Shown: piece by piece, positions 22,882-33,028 of the stretch | Layout of the letters: each line of letters begins with the position of its first letter | Numbering within the stretch: position 1 is the first letter of the stretch | Assembly (NCBI GenBank): GCA_963383645.1 | Contig: OY726563.1 | Location: 31,353,575 to 31,417,574 of the forward strand | DNA from: Muscardinus avellanarius | Taxonomy: Eukaryota; Chordata; Mammalia; Rodentia; Gliridae | Reading direction: 5' to 3' | Length of the DNA stretch: 64,000 nt | Notes under the pieces: model-generated | Database searches by the model: none | Told to the model about the DNA's origin: nothing | The model's input: the letters and a program-made list of their open reading frames with translations, nothing else | Made by a program: the position numbers and the translations under genes

Positions 22882-23200
22882 TGCTATGGTTTGGAAGTGT
22901 CCTCCAGAGTCTCTGTGTTAAAGGCTTGGTCACCAGCCTGTGACACTATTTGGAGGTGATGGAGCCTTTAAGAGTTGGGGCTAATGAAAGAAAGTTAGAT
23001 CATTAGAGACATGCCCTTGAAGGGAATATTGGGACCCTACCCCCCCACACACATTTGCCTCCGGCTACTATACAGTGAAAGCTTCCTGTGCTGCAAGTTT
23101 CTGCCATGATGTACTGAGCCAGGCAAACTATACCTTTGTCTTTCTTAAGTTTATGTGTCTCAGATATTTATCAAAGTGATGGAAAGCTGACTATAATAAT
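22882..23200 (+). mobile_element. MaLR-type solo LTR
   Basis: Starts TGCTATGGTTTGGAAGTGTC and continues with 'aaggcttggtcaccagcctg', 'tttaagagttggggctaatg', 'gggaatattgggaccctac' and an end 'agtgatggaaagctgactat'. This is the layout of ERVL-MaLR LTRs. An oppositely oriented relative is at 26430-26815. Confidence 0.75.
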
Positions 23201-23260
23201 CTTGTAAGTTATCAGACTTGATCTAAATAAAATAGCTAATATGGATATCAATACTTATCC

Positions 23261-23751
23261 GTGTATCCTGGTTTCTCTTACGGAGGGTCTGTGAGACAAG
23301 ATTATCAACTTCAGAAATTTCAGACAAAACACAAATTATTATTTTTGTTCTGTGGCTACTCTCAAGGATGCTATAAATTGTCAATACAGGAGCCTACAGG
23401 CACATTGGCCCTTTCCCAACTCTTCATTAGAGAAAGGCCTGCAACGACAAGCTCATCTTGTCCCTCATCCAGTATATCAAGTCAGCAGTAAACCGCAGGG
23501 TCAAATCAAGACTGTGCACAGGGAGGAAACTGAAACTGGTGGGGCTGAAGTGCTCATTTGCAGGGATGAAGCTCATTCTCAGAAACCATGGGCCAGTGGA
23601 AAAGGAAGTATATGTTTTTAAGGGAGCTTTGCAAAAGTCAAGTCTTCCAGAGAAATTTTCCAGCATCCCAGTGAGCAGATACAGGTCAAAGGTAAGAAGG
23701 AATATGCCAAATAAAAAGACAAATGAAGCAAAGTTGCAGTTTTTCCTCTAA
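23261..23751 (+). other. Stretch open in three forward frames, identity unknown
   Basis: Open frames of 76, 89 and 97 codons overlap here (23261-23491, 23352-23621, 23458-23751). The middle one reads on after its stop with a plausible mixed composition. No domain is recognised and there is no obvious splice pairing with SRPX, which lies on the other strand. It may be a decayed processed pseudogene or chance. Confidence 0.25.
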
Positions 23752-23879
23752 CTTTTCACCACACAGGCACACCTTTGTGCAAAAACACCTTATTTGGCCT
23801 TATTGGCCTGACTAGACAATTGTGACTCCTAACACAGGTGTCTATAGCTTATTAAGAGAGAAAGAAGAACCTATTTTTA

Positions 23880-24010
23880 GTGAGCATACACTACCCTACA
23901 CACTGCCTTGGATAATTTACATAACTTATGTAATTTATTCGGTGTATCCCATGAAACCTAACCAAAGAGAGGGAAAAATGCAAACATTATTTTGTATCCA
24001 TTACAAAAAC
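23880..24010 (-). repeat. MIR-like SINE, antisense
   Basis: 'gagcatacactaccctacac', 'ataatttacataacttatgt' and 'ccatgaaacctaaccaaaga' follow the reverse MIR order. Diverged. Confidence 0.4.
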
Positions 24011-24014
24011 TGCT

Positions 24015-25080
24015 AGCAATTTTTTTGCTTTTTGAAGATTTTTCTAGGTGCATCTAGCCATGTCACATTCAAATTTTACAGGGCACCATCAAACAGGGAA
24101 TGGGGTATTCTTACTTGTTAAGGATAAATCAGGAAAGTGAAGACATGAGCACTTTCAGAGTGTGAAAGCTAATGTCTCCTAGGATTGCCTCTGTTCAATG
24201 AAATCCTGAGCAAAGAATTTTGTTAAGGAAAATTAAAGCAGCCAGTAAATGGGAAAAATCTCAGGCAAACTTATGCTCTCTTCCCTTGGTGAAAATACAC
24301 CAAAACCATTCTCAGATATTAGCAAATGGCAACATTCTGTTTTATTGGAAAATCTAGAACAAGTGATAAGTTAGCCATCTCCCCTGAGAATTCTCTAGTT
24401 TGAAAATCAGAGGAAGGCAGTTTGAGAAGGTCATTGTGTCCTTCAGCTCATCAAATTACTAGATTTATCTGGCCCACCTCCATGAAATGCACTAAAAAGT
24501 AACTATAGGTTGGAAAGGGTATCCATTTCAAAATCAAGCAATTAAGATTTTATTTCAAGCAGTATAGTAAGCCATTTGGTCCAACTGCACTGACATGGAC
24601 AGCAACCAAAATTTCTGGATGAAGGGCTTTTTTTTTTAATACTTCAAAATTTCCTTTGAGTTTACAAGAAAGCGAGGAATACTCAAATGCTAAAACCTCT
24701 GCCAAAGCAGGATGCTAGCCAGGTAAGGAGATATTGAAGCTTGCCTTTCATTCTGAGTACAACTGCCAAAACTAAGCTTTAATTTCCATGGACTGGTGAG
24801 GTCTGGATTAAAGAAGACAAATTCCAGGGACCACGCAAAGGTAGCAGTTTGAAAGGAGACCTCCCACCCCTCTTACCTCCTCCTACCCCACACAAGTGGA
24901 TACACTCACACCCTATACTTTTAGTGTAAAATGAATTGGAAATAAATCCATCCCTTATATGGAAGCTATAAAGAAAAGTTCTTATGTCCTGTACCCTGGC
25001 ACTGAGTGAAAGATGACAAAACACTCTCTAAGGAATTTATAACCGTATTATTATTGCAATTATGTAATTAATAAAATATC
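24015..25080. other. Intron 1, nothing recognised
   Basis: No repeat or exon recognised. Confidence 0.45.
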
Positions 25081-25084
25081 ATAA

Positions 25085-25740
25085 ATAATTAAAACCACAA
25101 TAATATCATTTCATACCCATCAAATGGGAAAAAATAAAAATCTAACAAGATTAGGTGTTGACAAGAACATTGAGCAATGGAACACACATTTGTAGTACAA
25201 GTTCAAAATAGTGATAATCTCTTTAGTAAGCAATTCGGTATTACTAAACAAAGCCAAAGATATACATCCATTATGATCCAGCAAATCCACTCCTATGTTT
25301 ATTCTAGAGAAATGCCTGCACATCATTCCAAGGAAATGAACAAGTATCTTACCAACAGCAATGTTTGCAAGAACATGAAACTAACAACAACCCGAATGTG
25401 CGTCAAGAGTATCATGGATAAACTAAGATGTATTTACACAATGGAATCCTAGATAGTAATGTGAATGTGGCTTGTTTAAACCACAACTACATGCAACAAT
25501 AGTACAAATCTCAAGAATCTAATGTTGAGCACAAAAAGCAAATTGTAGAAGAATACATTCAGTATAATTCTACTTATACAGAGGCCAAAAAATGCAAGAG
25601 TAAATTATATGTTGTTACAAATATAAACATACTAATACTATAAGAAAAACCATATGAATGGTAAATACAGAATTTAGGATACTGGTTACCTTAGAGGAGA
25701 GAGGGAGAGGAGCAGGATGCAGAAGGGAAATAATGGGACC
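25085..25740 (+). mobile_element. Old L1 (L1M) 3' end
   Basis: The segments 'tatgatccagcaaatccact', 'acaacaacccgaatgtgcgt', 'tacacaatggaatcctagat' and 'ggatactggttaccttagag' follow the order of the 3' region of old mammalian L1 elements. It ends before a (GTT)n microsatellite at 25757-25780. Confidence 0.8.
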
Positions 25741-25756
25741 ATGAGGTAATATTTGT

Positions 25757-25780
25757 GTTGTTGTTGTTGTTGTTGTTGTT
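25757..25780. repeat. (GTT)n microsatellite
   Basis: Eight GTT units. Confidence 0.95.
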
Positions 25781-26429
25781 GCTACTGTTTGGCAATGTCC
25801 TTCTTATTAAACTGGCAGGTAAGTACAGTGGTGTGTGTTATTTTTCTTACTTTATCCATATCATATAAATATTATTCTGTTCTAATCAATATTTAATTTA
25901 AAAATTTTTAAGCCACAGCAATTAAAATGCCTGAGATGCAAAAAGTTTGTTTGTTAGATTCGTCTCTCATTTGTTTGCAATTATCAGAATTTGTTTATCC
26001 TAGAAGCTCTTAGAAGAGCCATTTGGAACTCCAACTAGAAGGCATGTTTTGCCAATAAAAGTAGAGAGTCTTAGATCTGGAAATGTTTTTGAAAGATCAT
26101 CTGATGCAGACACCAACCTCAAGGACTGAGAGTGTCCCAGTAGAAAACCAAAGTTTGGAAACATAACCATTCCAGTCTACTCTAAAGCTGTTTTCTACAT
26201 TTTACCCCTAGTGCAGTCAAAATTTCTTCCTTAAACTTCACCTAAAATATTTCTTGCTTTGAAATGTATGCAAGAAACAGCCACTGATTAGGAAGAGGAG
26301 CTTGAAACTCAAGAACATCTGACTGAGTTTCCTGAGCTTCTATATCCAGATTCAGGGAAACTATATTTCAGAGCCTGAAAGAATAAAGGGTAGAGAGTAC
26401 AATTACACTTCATAATAACTAAAAAAAAT

Positions 26430-26815
26430 AAGGAAACCTGTATTAGCCAGCTTTTCACCTCTCTAAAAACAATACCTGAGATCAACAGCTTAAAGGAGAA
26501 AAGATTTATTTTGGCTTAGTTTCAGAGGTTTCAGTCCATGGTCAACTGCCTTCATTGCATCTTGGCCTGTGGTGAGGCAGAACATCATGACTGTGCTGGA
26601 GCAAAGTGGCTCTCCTCATAGGAGACAAGAGGCAAACAAAAAAGAAGAGCTGGTGATCCAAATGTCCCCTTCCAGGTCACATCCCTAGTCACCCACTCCA
26701 TTTAACTAGGCCCCACTGCCTAAAGTTTTCACCTCCCAGTCAGAACACCACCTGGGGAACAAGGCTTTCACATATGGGCCTTTGGGGGACATCTCAGATC
26801 CAAATCATAAGAAAT
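26430..26815 (-). mobile_element. MaLR-type LTR, antisense
   Basis: Reads 'tattagccagcttttcacct', 'aagatttattttggcttagt', 'ggtttcagtccatggtcaac', 'gtgaggcagaacatcatgac' and ends 'cctttgggggacatctcaga', the reverse of the family seen at 22882-23200. Confidence 0.75.
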
Positions 26816-27184
26816 ACCAAGGAAGTTTTAAGGACTGTAGATGGGAAATTTTCAAACTTGTTAACACACAGCATGTGGAAAACATAGGTGTGCAATTTTT
26901 CAATTCTACCCTCAGCATTAATTTTAGGACATATTACCAACCAGAAAAGTAGGAAGAAGTTTTTAGAATGATGATAATTTAGAATCAGCATTGGCTCAAG
27001 ATGAATATATCAGGTCAAATTAACCTCATTTCTTTGGTTTACTCAAGAGCATGCCTTCTCTGATATAGCACTTACAGCATGCATAAAGTCATACTGATTT
27101 TTTAAAGTACTGATTAATGAATTGTACTAGCAGAAAACAATAAGTTTTCACTTTCTTGGCCAACCTATGAGAAGACATGTTTTA

Positions 27185-27307
27185 GCTGGGTATGGTGGAG
27201 TATTTGGGAGGCTGAGATGGGAAGGTTGCAAGTTCAAGGCCAGTCTCGGCAACTTAGGGAGACTCTCAACAGGCTGGTAAGACTCTGTTTCGAAAAATTC
27301 AAATAAG
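27185..27307 (+). mobile_element. B1-dID SINE, left part (split by insertion)
   Basis: The B1 half ('agctgggtatggtggagtat', 'caagttcaaggccagtctcg') and linker 'gactctgtttcgaaaaattc'. It continues at 30121 after the 2.8-kb insertion. Joining the two sides across the duplicated 16 bp gives an ordinary B1-dID. Confidence 0.93.
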
Positions 27308-27308
27308 G

Positions 27309-27326
27309 ACTTCCGGGAAGATGGCG
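27309..27326 (+). promoter_or_regulatory. ETS and YY1 motifs at the 5' end of the retrotransposon
   Basis: The first bases of the element read ACTTCCGGGAAGATGGCG: an ETS site (ACTTCCGG, reverse of CCGGAAGT) immediately followed by a YY1 site (AAGATGGCG). Human L1 also carries a YY1 site near its 5' end that positions transcription start. That this one does so is inference. Confidence 0.6.
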
Positions 27327-28099
27327 ACCGAGAAAAGCGGGGCTTAAGAGTCCCGCTAACAACCAATCTCCATTATCACAAAATCAGCGCCTTTCATAGC
27401 CAGAAAACACCATCACCAGAGAAACAAAAAAATCACCAGACTCCAGAGAGAAAGCGGACTGAGAACAGAGCTCAGAGCCACAGAGGATATACACCGGCCT
27501 CACGCCCGAGGACGCGGCAGCAGCGCCATACTGCTGGCGGCAGAGGCGAGTTCACCAGACGGCTACAGCAAGCCGAGGTGAGCCGCTGCGAAACAGCCAG
27601 GCGGGATTTTTCAGTGCAGGGAGCATCTAAAGCTCCCAGTGGCTGAGCTCAGCACACGCTGCAAGGACTCAGAGTGGAATTCAAAACCAAAAAGAAATAA
27701 GCCAGCCTCACAGCCGAGGGCGTGGCAACAGCGCCATATTGCCACCGGCGGCAGCAGCAGCGAATTCACCGAGTCCAGTACAGCTACATCTGCGAACTCA
27801 AGAACAGTGAGTCAAATTGTGGGCCACAGAGGAGAAATCCCAGTACTGTACTTCCTGGGACTTGACCCAGTGGGGGAGTGGCGGTGGCAGAGATGTCACA
27901 CCATAGGAGAACGTGCAACCTGGCACCCCCCATAGTTTAAAGCAGCCTCTATCGACTCCCTGGGTCGGAGACTCTGTGATACAACCCAGTAAAGGAGTAG
28001 TGGGGTCTGAGATACTACAGACTCGAGAGCCAGAGCTCCTTAAGTGAAGTCATAGTGACCCAAGGGAAGAACCCAGAGAAGGCACAAACTTCCGAAATC

Positions 28100-29017
28100 A
28101 TGGGAAAGAGGAATAACACTGGAGCAATGAATGCCCACAACCCCACAAGATCAGAACCCGATAAAACAGAAAATCAGAGATTTCTAGAAGATCAAATCAG
28201 GAAAATAACTGTAGAAATAATAGAAGTACTTCGAAAAGAACTCAGAGAGAGCCAAAAAGAGATAAAGGATGCAATTAATGAAGTAAAGGCCTCAATTCAA
28301 AGCACAAACAACCGATTAGACCACATGGAGAACAGAATCTCGCTCTTAGAAGATGATCATTCCAAAAATGAACGCATAGTTTCTAATCTAGAAAAAAATA
28401 TCCAACAGCAGGAATCTGACATTGAAGAAATATGGGCCCATTTTAAGAGAGCTAACCTAAGAATAATTGGAATAGAGGAGGGAAAAGAAAGTGATACCAA
28501 AGGGATCAACAATCTCTTCAAGGAAGTAATAGCAGAAAATTTTCCAAACATAGAGCAAGAGGTCGATACACAGGTCCAGGAAACTTATAGAACTCCCTTT
28601 AGACAGGATCGGAGAAGAGGATCCCCATGCCACATAATTGTCAAAATGACCAATGTGGAAGCCAAGCAGAGAATCTTAAAGGCAACAAAAACAAAGGGCC
28701 AAGTGACATTCAGAGGCAAACCAATTAGAATCACTCCAGACTTCCCAAACCAAGTCATGAGAGCCAGAAGGGCTTGGAGTAACATATTCCAAACTCTGAA
28801 AGAAAACAACTTCCAGCCAAAAATTTTCTACCCAGCAAAACTTTCTATCAAATTAGATGGAGAAATAAGAAGCTTCCATGACAAACAGAAACTGAAGGAA
28901 TTTATGTCTTCAAAACCAGCGCTAGAGAAAATACTCAAAGAGATTAACTACAAAGAAGAAATAGGTAACACACACCAGAACCAGAGAAACAAGATTTTCC
29001 ATCCAACAGACAACTAA
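28100..29017 (+). CDS. L1-type ORF1 protein (RNA-binding chaperone)
   Basis: An intact 305-residue frame. The usual L1 ORF1 protein is a trimeric nucleic-acid chaperone that coats L1 RNA. Seen here: a basic N-terminus (MGKRNNTG), a long heptad-rich coiled coil at about residues 28-115, an RRM at about 118-215 (RIIGIEE at 121, HIIVKM at 178), and the C-terminal domain at about 216-282 with RARRAW (221) and FYPAKLS (243), all family hallmarks. The open frame extends 15 codons upstream to a GTG, but the ATG at 28100 has a strong Kozak context (AtcATGG) and fits known ORF1 starts. It ends TAA at 29015-29017. There are no stops or frameshifts, which suggests a fairly recent insertion. It runs antisense to SRPX. 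Confidence 0.93.
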   Translation: MGKRNNTGAMNAHNPTRSEPDKTENQRFLEDQIRKITVEIIEVLRKELRESQKEIKDAINEVKASIQSTNNRLDHMENRISLLEDDHSKNERIVSNLEKNIQQQESDIEEIWAHFKRANLRIIGIEEGKESDTKGINNLFKEVIAENFPNIEQEVDTQVQETYRTPFRQDRRRGSPCHIIVKMTNVEAKQRILKATKTKGQVTFRGKPIRITPDFPNQVMRARRAWSNIFQTLKENNFQPKIFYPAKLSIKLDGEIRSFHDKQKLKEFMSSKPALEKILKEINYKEEIGNTHQNQRNKIFHPTDN

Positions 29018-29099
29018 GATTGGTTATCTGTGGAGATTCATTATTTATGTTAGTCTTTTACCTATCTCTAAATGGTATTGTTTGCTTTTATTGTTGTTA

Positions 29100-29735
29100 A
29101 TTTTTAGGATTTCTAGTTGGAATATTAATATACCTTCAGATATAGCATTTGGAAATATTTTATCCCATTCTATTAGTAACTTTTAACTCTGTTTACATTG
29201 TCTTTGGATATACAATATTTTTTTTTATTTTTTAGGGAGTTTGTATACTCTTCTGTTGCCTGTGCCATTGAAATCATATCCAAGAAATCACTGCCAATTT
29301 CAATGTTGTAAGGTTTTATGACCCAGATTTTCTCCTAAAAGTTTATAGTCTTAAGATTTATATTTAGGTCTTTTATCTATTTTGAGTTAATATTTTTATA
29401 TGGTATTAGGTAAGGGTCCAATTTTATTCTTTTCCATGTAATTATTATTTTTCAACAATATTTAGTTAAAAGATTATTATTTCCACCACCAAATGTTTGT
29501 GGAAACCTTGTCAAAAATAACTTGATAATATAGGGAAGAATTTAGCTCTAGGCTTGTATTTAACTCCAATGGTTTATATATCTGCCTTTAGAACAGTACT
29601 ACACTGTTTCAATTATTGTAGCTTTATATGGTTTGAAATCAGAAAATATATATCTTCTAGCTTTGTTCTTTTTCAAGATAATTTTGGGTATCTAGAGTCC
29701 ATATTCCATATTAGGATAGAGTTTTTTTCTGAAAA
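29100..29735 (-). mobile_element. Antisense old L1M ORF2 fragment inside the retrotransposon
   Basis: Segments such as 'tccaagaaatcactgccaat', 'atctattttgagttaatatt', 'gtattaggtaagggtccaat' and 'attattgtagctttatatgg' are the reverse complement of the 3' part of old L1 ORF2. It is far more decayed than the ORF1 upstream and lies inside the target duplication, so it travelled as part of the inserted RNA. Confidence 0.85.
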
Positions 29736-30120
29736 ATAAATATATATGTATATATATGATAGTTTCACCTAAAAAAATAGAAAAAAATATTCTCTGGTAA
29801 GAAAGAAAGCAAAAAGAAATACTGAAATGTTATCTTTAAGTCATCAAAAGCTTGGTATCAGACAAATGAAACTGTTATGTGAGATTATCATTTTTAATTT
29901 TGGATAAATTGCTATAATACTAGATGTCAACCACTAAGCCAAGCATGGGAAGGAGGGATGGGGAGGAAATGGGGCGGGGATCGGGTGGGGGCTGACTGGG
30001 CGATGTGTGCATGTATGTCTACAAAAGTTTGTATCCCACTATGATGTATGAATACAGTGCACCAATAAAATAAATAAAGAAAAAAAGAAAAAAAGAAAAA
30101 AAAAGAAAAATTCAAATAAG

Positions 30121-30199
30121 AATTTGAATAAGAGCTGGGTAAGCTGGAAGGTTGGCAGCCCCTGAGTTTAATCTCCAGTACCACACATATAAAAAAAAA
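30121..30199 (+). mobile_element. B1-dID SINE, right part
   Basis: The ID half: 'agagctgggtaagctggaag', 'ccctgagtttaatctccagt', 'accacacat' and an A-run. It completes the SINE beginning at 27185. Confidence 0.9.
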
Positions 30200-31075
30200 A
30201 TTTTTTCTTGTGACTAAGTAAACACACTTGTATGACTGAAATATAAGTTTCACAGAACAATACTTAAGTTGTCATACTCTTTCATATTTCCTATTCTATT
30301 CCATTTTAGTTTTGAAAACTAGCACTGGCCGTGACCCAAGAAATGAGTATCACAACCCATTCATGGGGAACATCCTTGCAGGAGATGTGCTATAGGCCTC
30401 TGTGTGGTTCTATGAGTGAAAGAATTCAGAAGAAGAATTCTGCAGAACAAACCTGGAGAGGACAGTACCTGCAATGAGAACTTGAGTACACATCCTTCAT
30501 TTGGGAGGTGATCCCTAGAAACATAGTGAAAAAGTAAAGAAAGTGAGGGAGGAGAAAATAAAAGGCCCATGAAAATTTGCTCATGAGCTGATGACATGTG
30601 GAGATAACCTGGACTCATTCCTACCATGGAACCTCAGAGAAAATATTATCCAGAGACATGGAAGCTGGGTGTTAAATATCCTACTCTTCCAGAATTTTCT
30701 GCTGAGCAAGTTCCCACAGCACCAGTCAAAGCATGGAGGCAAACGTCTCTGAGATATACAAATATCCAAGAGGGAGAAGCTGCCAGCATGTTTAGGAAAC
30801 ACCAGGTAAAAGCAGAGGTTGGCTGAGAGAAGATGGCACAGGGCATCAACAGTGCTCATTACAGATTGTCACAAGTGTCATAGGAAGAAATGCTCTGAGG
30901 TGGTAACTGACTTGAAACCTACAAGGGGAATTTAATAAAGATAATTAACATGGAATCTTATAATTTCCTTCCACACTAAGCAGTATACTCAGCATGGCAA
31001 AGACCTGCCCAGGTAGACTTAGGAGAAGGCAGCAAGCTAGTTGTTCAAAATATGAGTTAGCAAGTGAACCAGATT
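30200..31075. other. Intron 1, nothing recognised
   Basis: Overlapping short frames occur on both strands, none with recognisable domains. I see no named repeat. Confidence 0.45.
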
Positions 31076-31077
31076 CT

Positions 31078-31288
31078 TTTTTTTTTCTTTTTTTCTTTTT
31101 GTTGCGGTACTGGGGATGGAAGCCAGGGGCATTCTACCTCTGAGCTACACCCCCAGCCCTATTTTTTATTCTTTATTTTGAAACAGGGTCTCAATGAGTT
31201 GCAAAGGGCCTCACTAAGTAGCTGAGGCTGTCTGCAAACCATGATCCTCCTGTCTCAGCCTCCCAAATGCTGGGATTACAAGCGTGAG
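31078..31288 (-). mobile_element. B1-dID SINE, antisense
   Basis: T-rich tail, 'gcggtactggggatggaagc', 'gaaacagggtctcaatgagt', then 'caaatgctgggattacaagc', ending 'gtgagcctggct' with a short deletion at its B1 5' end. Confidence 0.93.
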
Positions 31289-31309
31289 CCTGGCTATGAA
31301 GCAGATTTT

Positions 31310-31405
31310 AAAGGAGAGGGAGAAGAAGGAGAGGGAGAGGGAGAGGGAGAGGGGAAGAGAGGGAGGGAGGAGGGAGGGAGGGAAGGAGGGAGGGAGGGAG
31401 GGAGG

Positions 31406-31476
<71 letters not shown>
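31310..31476. repeat. Polypurine tract: (GGGAGA)n, (GGGA)n, (GA)n
   Basis: Every base from 31310 to 31476 is a purine except one C at 31412. The middle (about 31360-31408) has repeated GGGA/GGGAG units able in principle to form G-quadruplexes; the right half is about 30 GA units. Confidence 0.95.
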
Positions 31477-31477
<1 letters not shown>

Positions 31478-31634
31478 AGTAGACAGAGCTAAACCACAAA
31501 AGTCTGGCTTGTCCTGGACTGAATCAACTACACTGAAGTATCTTTTAGGCCAGTTGGCCAGTTGTCAGGGCTACATTTTAAGAAGGATACAGATTCACTG
31601 GAAGATGCTGGAAAGAAAAAAAACAGAAAGTATA

Positions 31635-31755
31635 GAGCACTGTGGTACACATTTATAGTCCCAGCTAATCAGGAGGCTGAGGCAGGATGGTAACTTAAGC
31701 CCAGAAGTTTCAAGGCAGGCCTGGGAAACACAGAGAGATCCCATCAAAGAAAAAA
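31635..31755 (+). mobile_element. 7SL-derived B1-type monomer
   Basis: 'gtggtacacatttatagtcc', 'cagctaatcaggaggctgag', 'gcaggatggtaacttaagcc' and 'cagaagtttcaaggcaggcc' keep more of the 7SL RNA pattern than the B1-dID copies. No ID half follows; it ends in a (GAAA)n run at 31757-31829. Confidence 0.7.
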
Positions 31756-31756
31756 C

Positions 31757-31827
<71 letters not shown>

Positions 31828-31829
31828 AA
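31757..31829. repeat. (GAAA)n microsatellite
   Basis: About 18 GAAA units grown from the tail of the preceding SINE. Confidence 0.96.
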
Positions 31830-31843
31830 CCAAAAGTCCCAGA

Positions 31844-32048
31844 AGGCAGCCGTGCATGGTCATTCCTGTAATGTCAGTACTTTGAAGGCTCCAACAGGAG
31901 TACCACAGGTTCAAGGACAGCCTCAGCAAGTAGTGAGGCTCTCAGGAAACCTAACAAGACCCTATTTCAAAATAAAAATTAAACAGTGCTAGGGGTATAA
32001 CTCAGAGGTCAAATGCTTGTGGGTTCAGTCCCTAGTATCACAAAAAAA
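31844..32048 (+). mobile_element. B1-dID SINE, old
   Basis: 'gcagccgtgcatggtcattc', 'acaagaccctatttcaaaat' and 'gctaggggtataactcagag' mark the two halves. Confidence 0.9.
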
Positions 32049-32501
32049 ATGACCAATACGTGCTAGCTTTTATAACAAGTAAATGAATAAATAGCTTGTT
32101 AAATACTAAAGTTAGATCTGTAGCCCAAGGAAAATTCAACTTAAGATAGAATCTTTGAGTTCTGATCACACAGCCAAAACTAGAGAAAGACAGATTTCCT
32201 CTGTATAGTTTAAAAAGTGAGAAACAAGAACAGCCAGAAGTTATGTGAGGCTCATTTCAGCCAGCATGAGGCAAGATTTTCTAAGGCTTTGATACCACTT
32301 TGAGGCAGCATCCAAGCATACTGATTCTGGAAGTGTTCCCATGAGGCTAGAGGATGCTTACAATAGAGGTAAAATGGGAGGCGGGACACTGCACTTGTGA
32401 CAGGGTAAAGCTGTATAGCCCTTTCCAAAGTTAAGACTCTATGGTTCTATGAAATTATAGTACCAAGCATTGTCTTGCACACAGATCCCATATGGACTTT
32501 G

Positions 32502-32697
32502 TTTTCAGTACTGGGGATTGAACTCTGGAATATTCTACCTCTGAGCTATACCCCCAGTCCTTTTTATTTCTTATTTTGAAATAGAGTCTTGCTAAATTCC
32601 TAAGGCTGTCCTTGAACCTGTTACCCTTTGGTCTCAGTCTCTCAGTCTCCCTAAACTAGGTTTAGAGCCTAATATTACAGGCCACCATGCCCACCTC
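32502..32697 (-). mobile_element. B1-dID SINE, antisense, old
   Basis: 'cagtactggggattgaactc', 'gagctatacccccagtcctt' and 'ggccaccatgcccacc' with a small duplication 'ctcagtctctcagtctccc' in the B1 half. Confidence 0.9.
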
Positions 32698-32790
32698 CAC
32701 TTGTTTGTTATGGAAAAGCAACCATCTAGAAGGAAGTTGTGGGCACAAAGGTTAAAGAGGGAATGAAACAAGATTTTAACATTAACTGGA

Positions 32791-33010
32791 AGCCGTGCAT
32801 GGTGGCACACACTTGTAATCCCAGCATTCGGGAGGCTGAGACCAGAGGATCATGGTTGGTTGACAGCCTCAGCTACTTAGCGAGGCCCTTCCCAACTCAG
32901 TGAAACCCTGTTTCAAAAAAATTTAAAAAATAAGAAAATAAGACCGGGGGTGTAGCTCAGAGGTAGAATGTTCCTGGATTCCATCCCCAGTACTGCAAAA
33001 ATAAAATATA
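32791..33010 (+). mobile_element. B1-dID SINE
   Basis: Near-complete: 'agccgtgcatggtggcacac', 'gacagcctcagctacttagc', 'gaccgggggtgtagctcaga', 'gttcctggattccatcccca'. The tail is A-rich. Confidence 0.94.
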
Positions 33011-33028
33011 CAATAAAATAAAATAAGT

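Larger units (their letters stand above)
27308..30104 (+). mobile_element. ORF1-only L1-derived retrotransposon (HAL1-like chimera)
   Basis: A 2.8-kb insertion bounded by a perfect 16-bp target duplication GAAAAATTCAAATAAG (27292-27307 and 30105-30120), splitting a B1-dID SINE. In order it holds a GC-rich 5' UTR (27308-28099), an intact L1-type ORF1 (28100-29017), about 0.7 kb of much older L1M ORF2 sequence in antisense (about 29100-29735), and an L1-type 3' end with AATAAA at 30064 and an (AAAGAA)n tail. ORF2, with its endonuclease and reverse transcriptase, is absent, so the copy must have been mobilised in trans. Elements with ORF1 only are known as half-L1 (HAL1) in several mammals; whether this belongs to such a family is inference. 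Confidence 0.9.

Noticed and set aside
28055..28099. Upstream GTG start adding 15 residues to the L1-type ORF1
   Set aside because: The ATG at 28100 has a strong Kozak context and MGK-type starts are usual for ORF1; a GTG start is not expected in a mammal.
29020..29735. ORF2 of the L1 in frame after ORF1
   Set aside because: The ORF2-like sequence here is on the opposite strand and far more decayed, so it is not the element's own ORF2.
31241..31658. Frames of 83 and 124 codons across the GA/GGGA repeat
   Set aside because: Begin in a SINE and continue through simple repeat; no coding signal.
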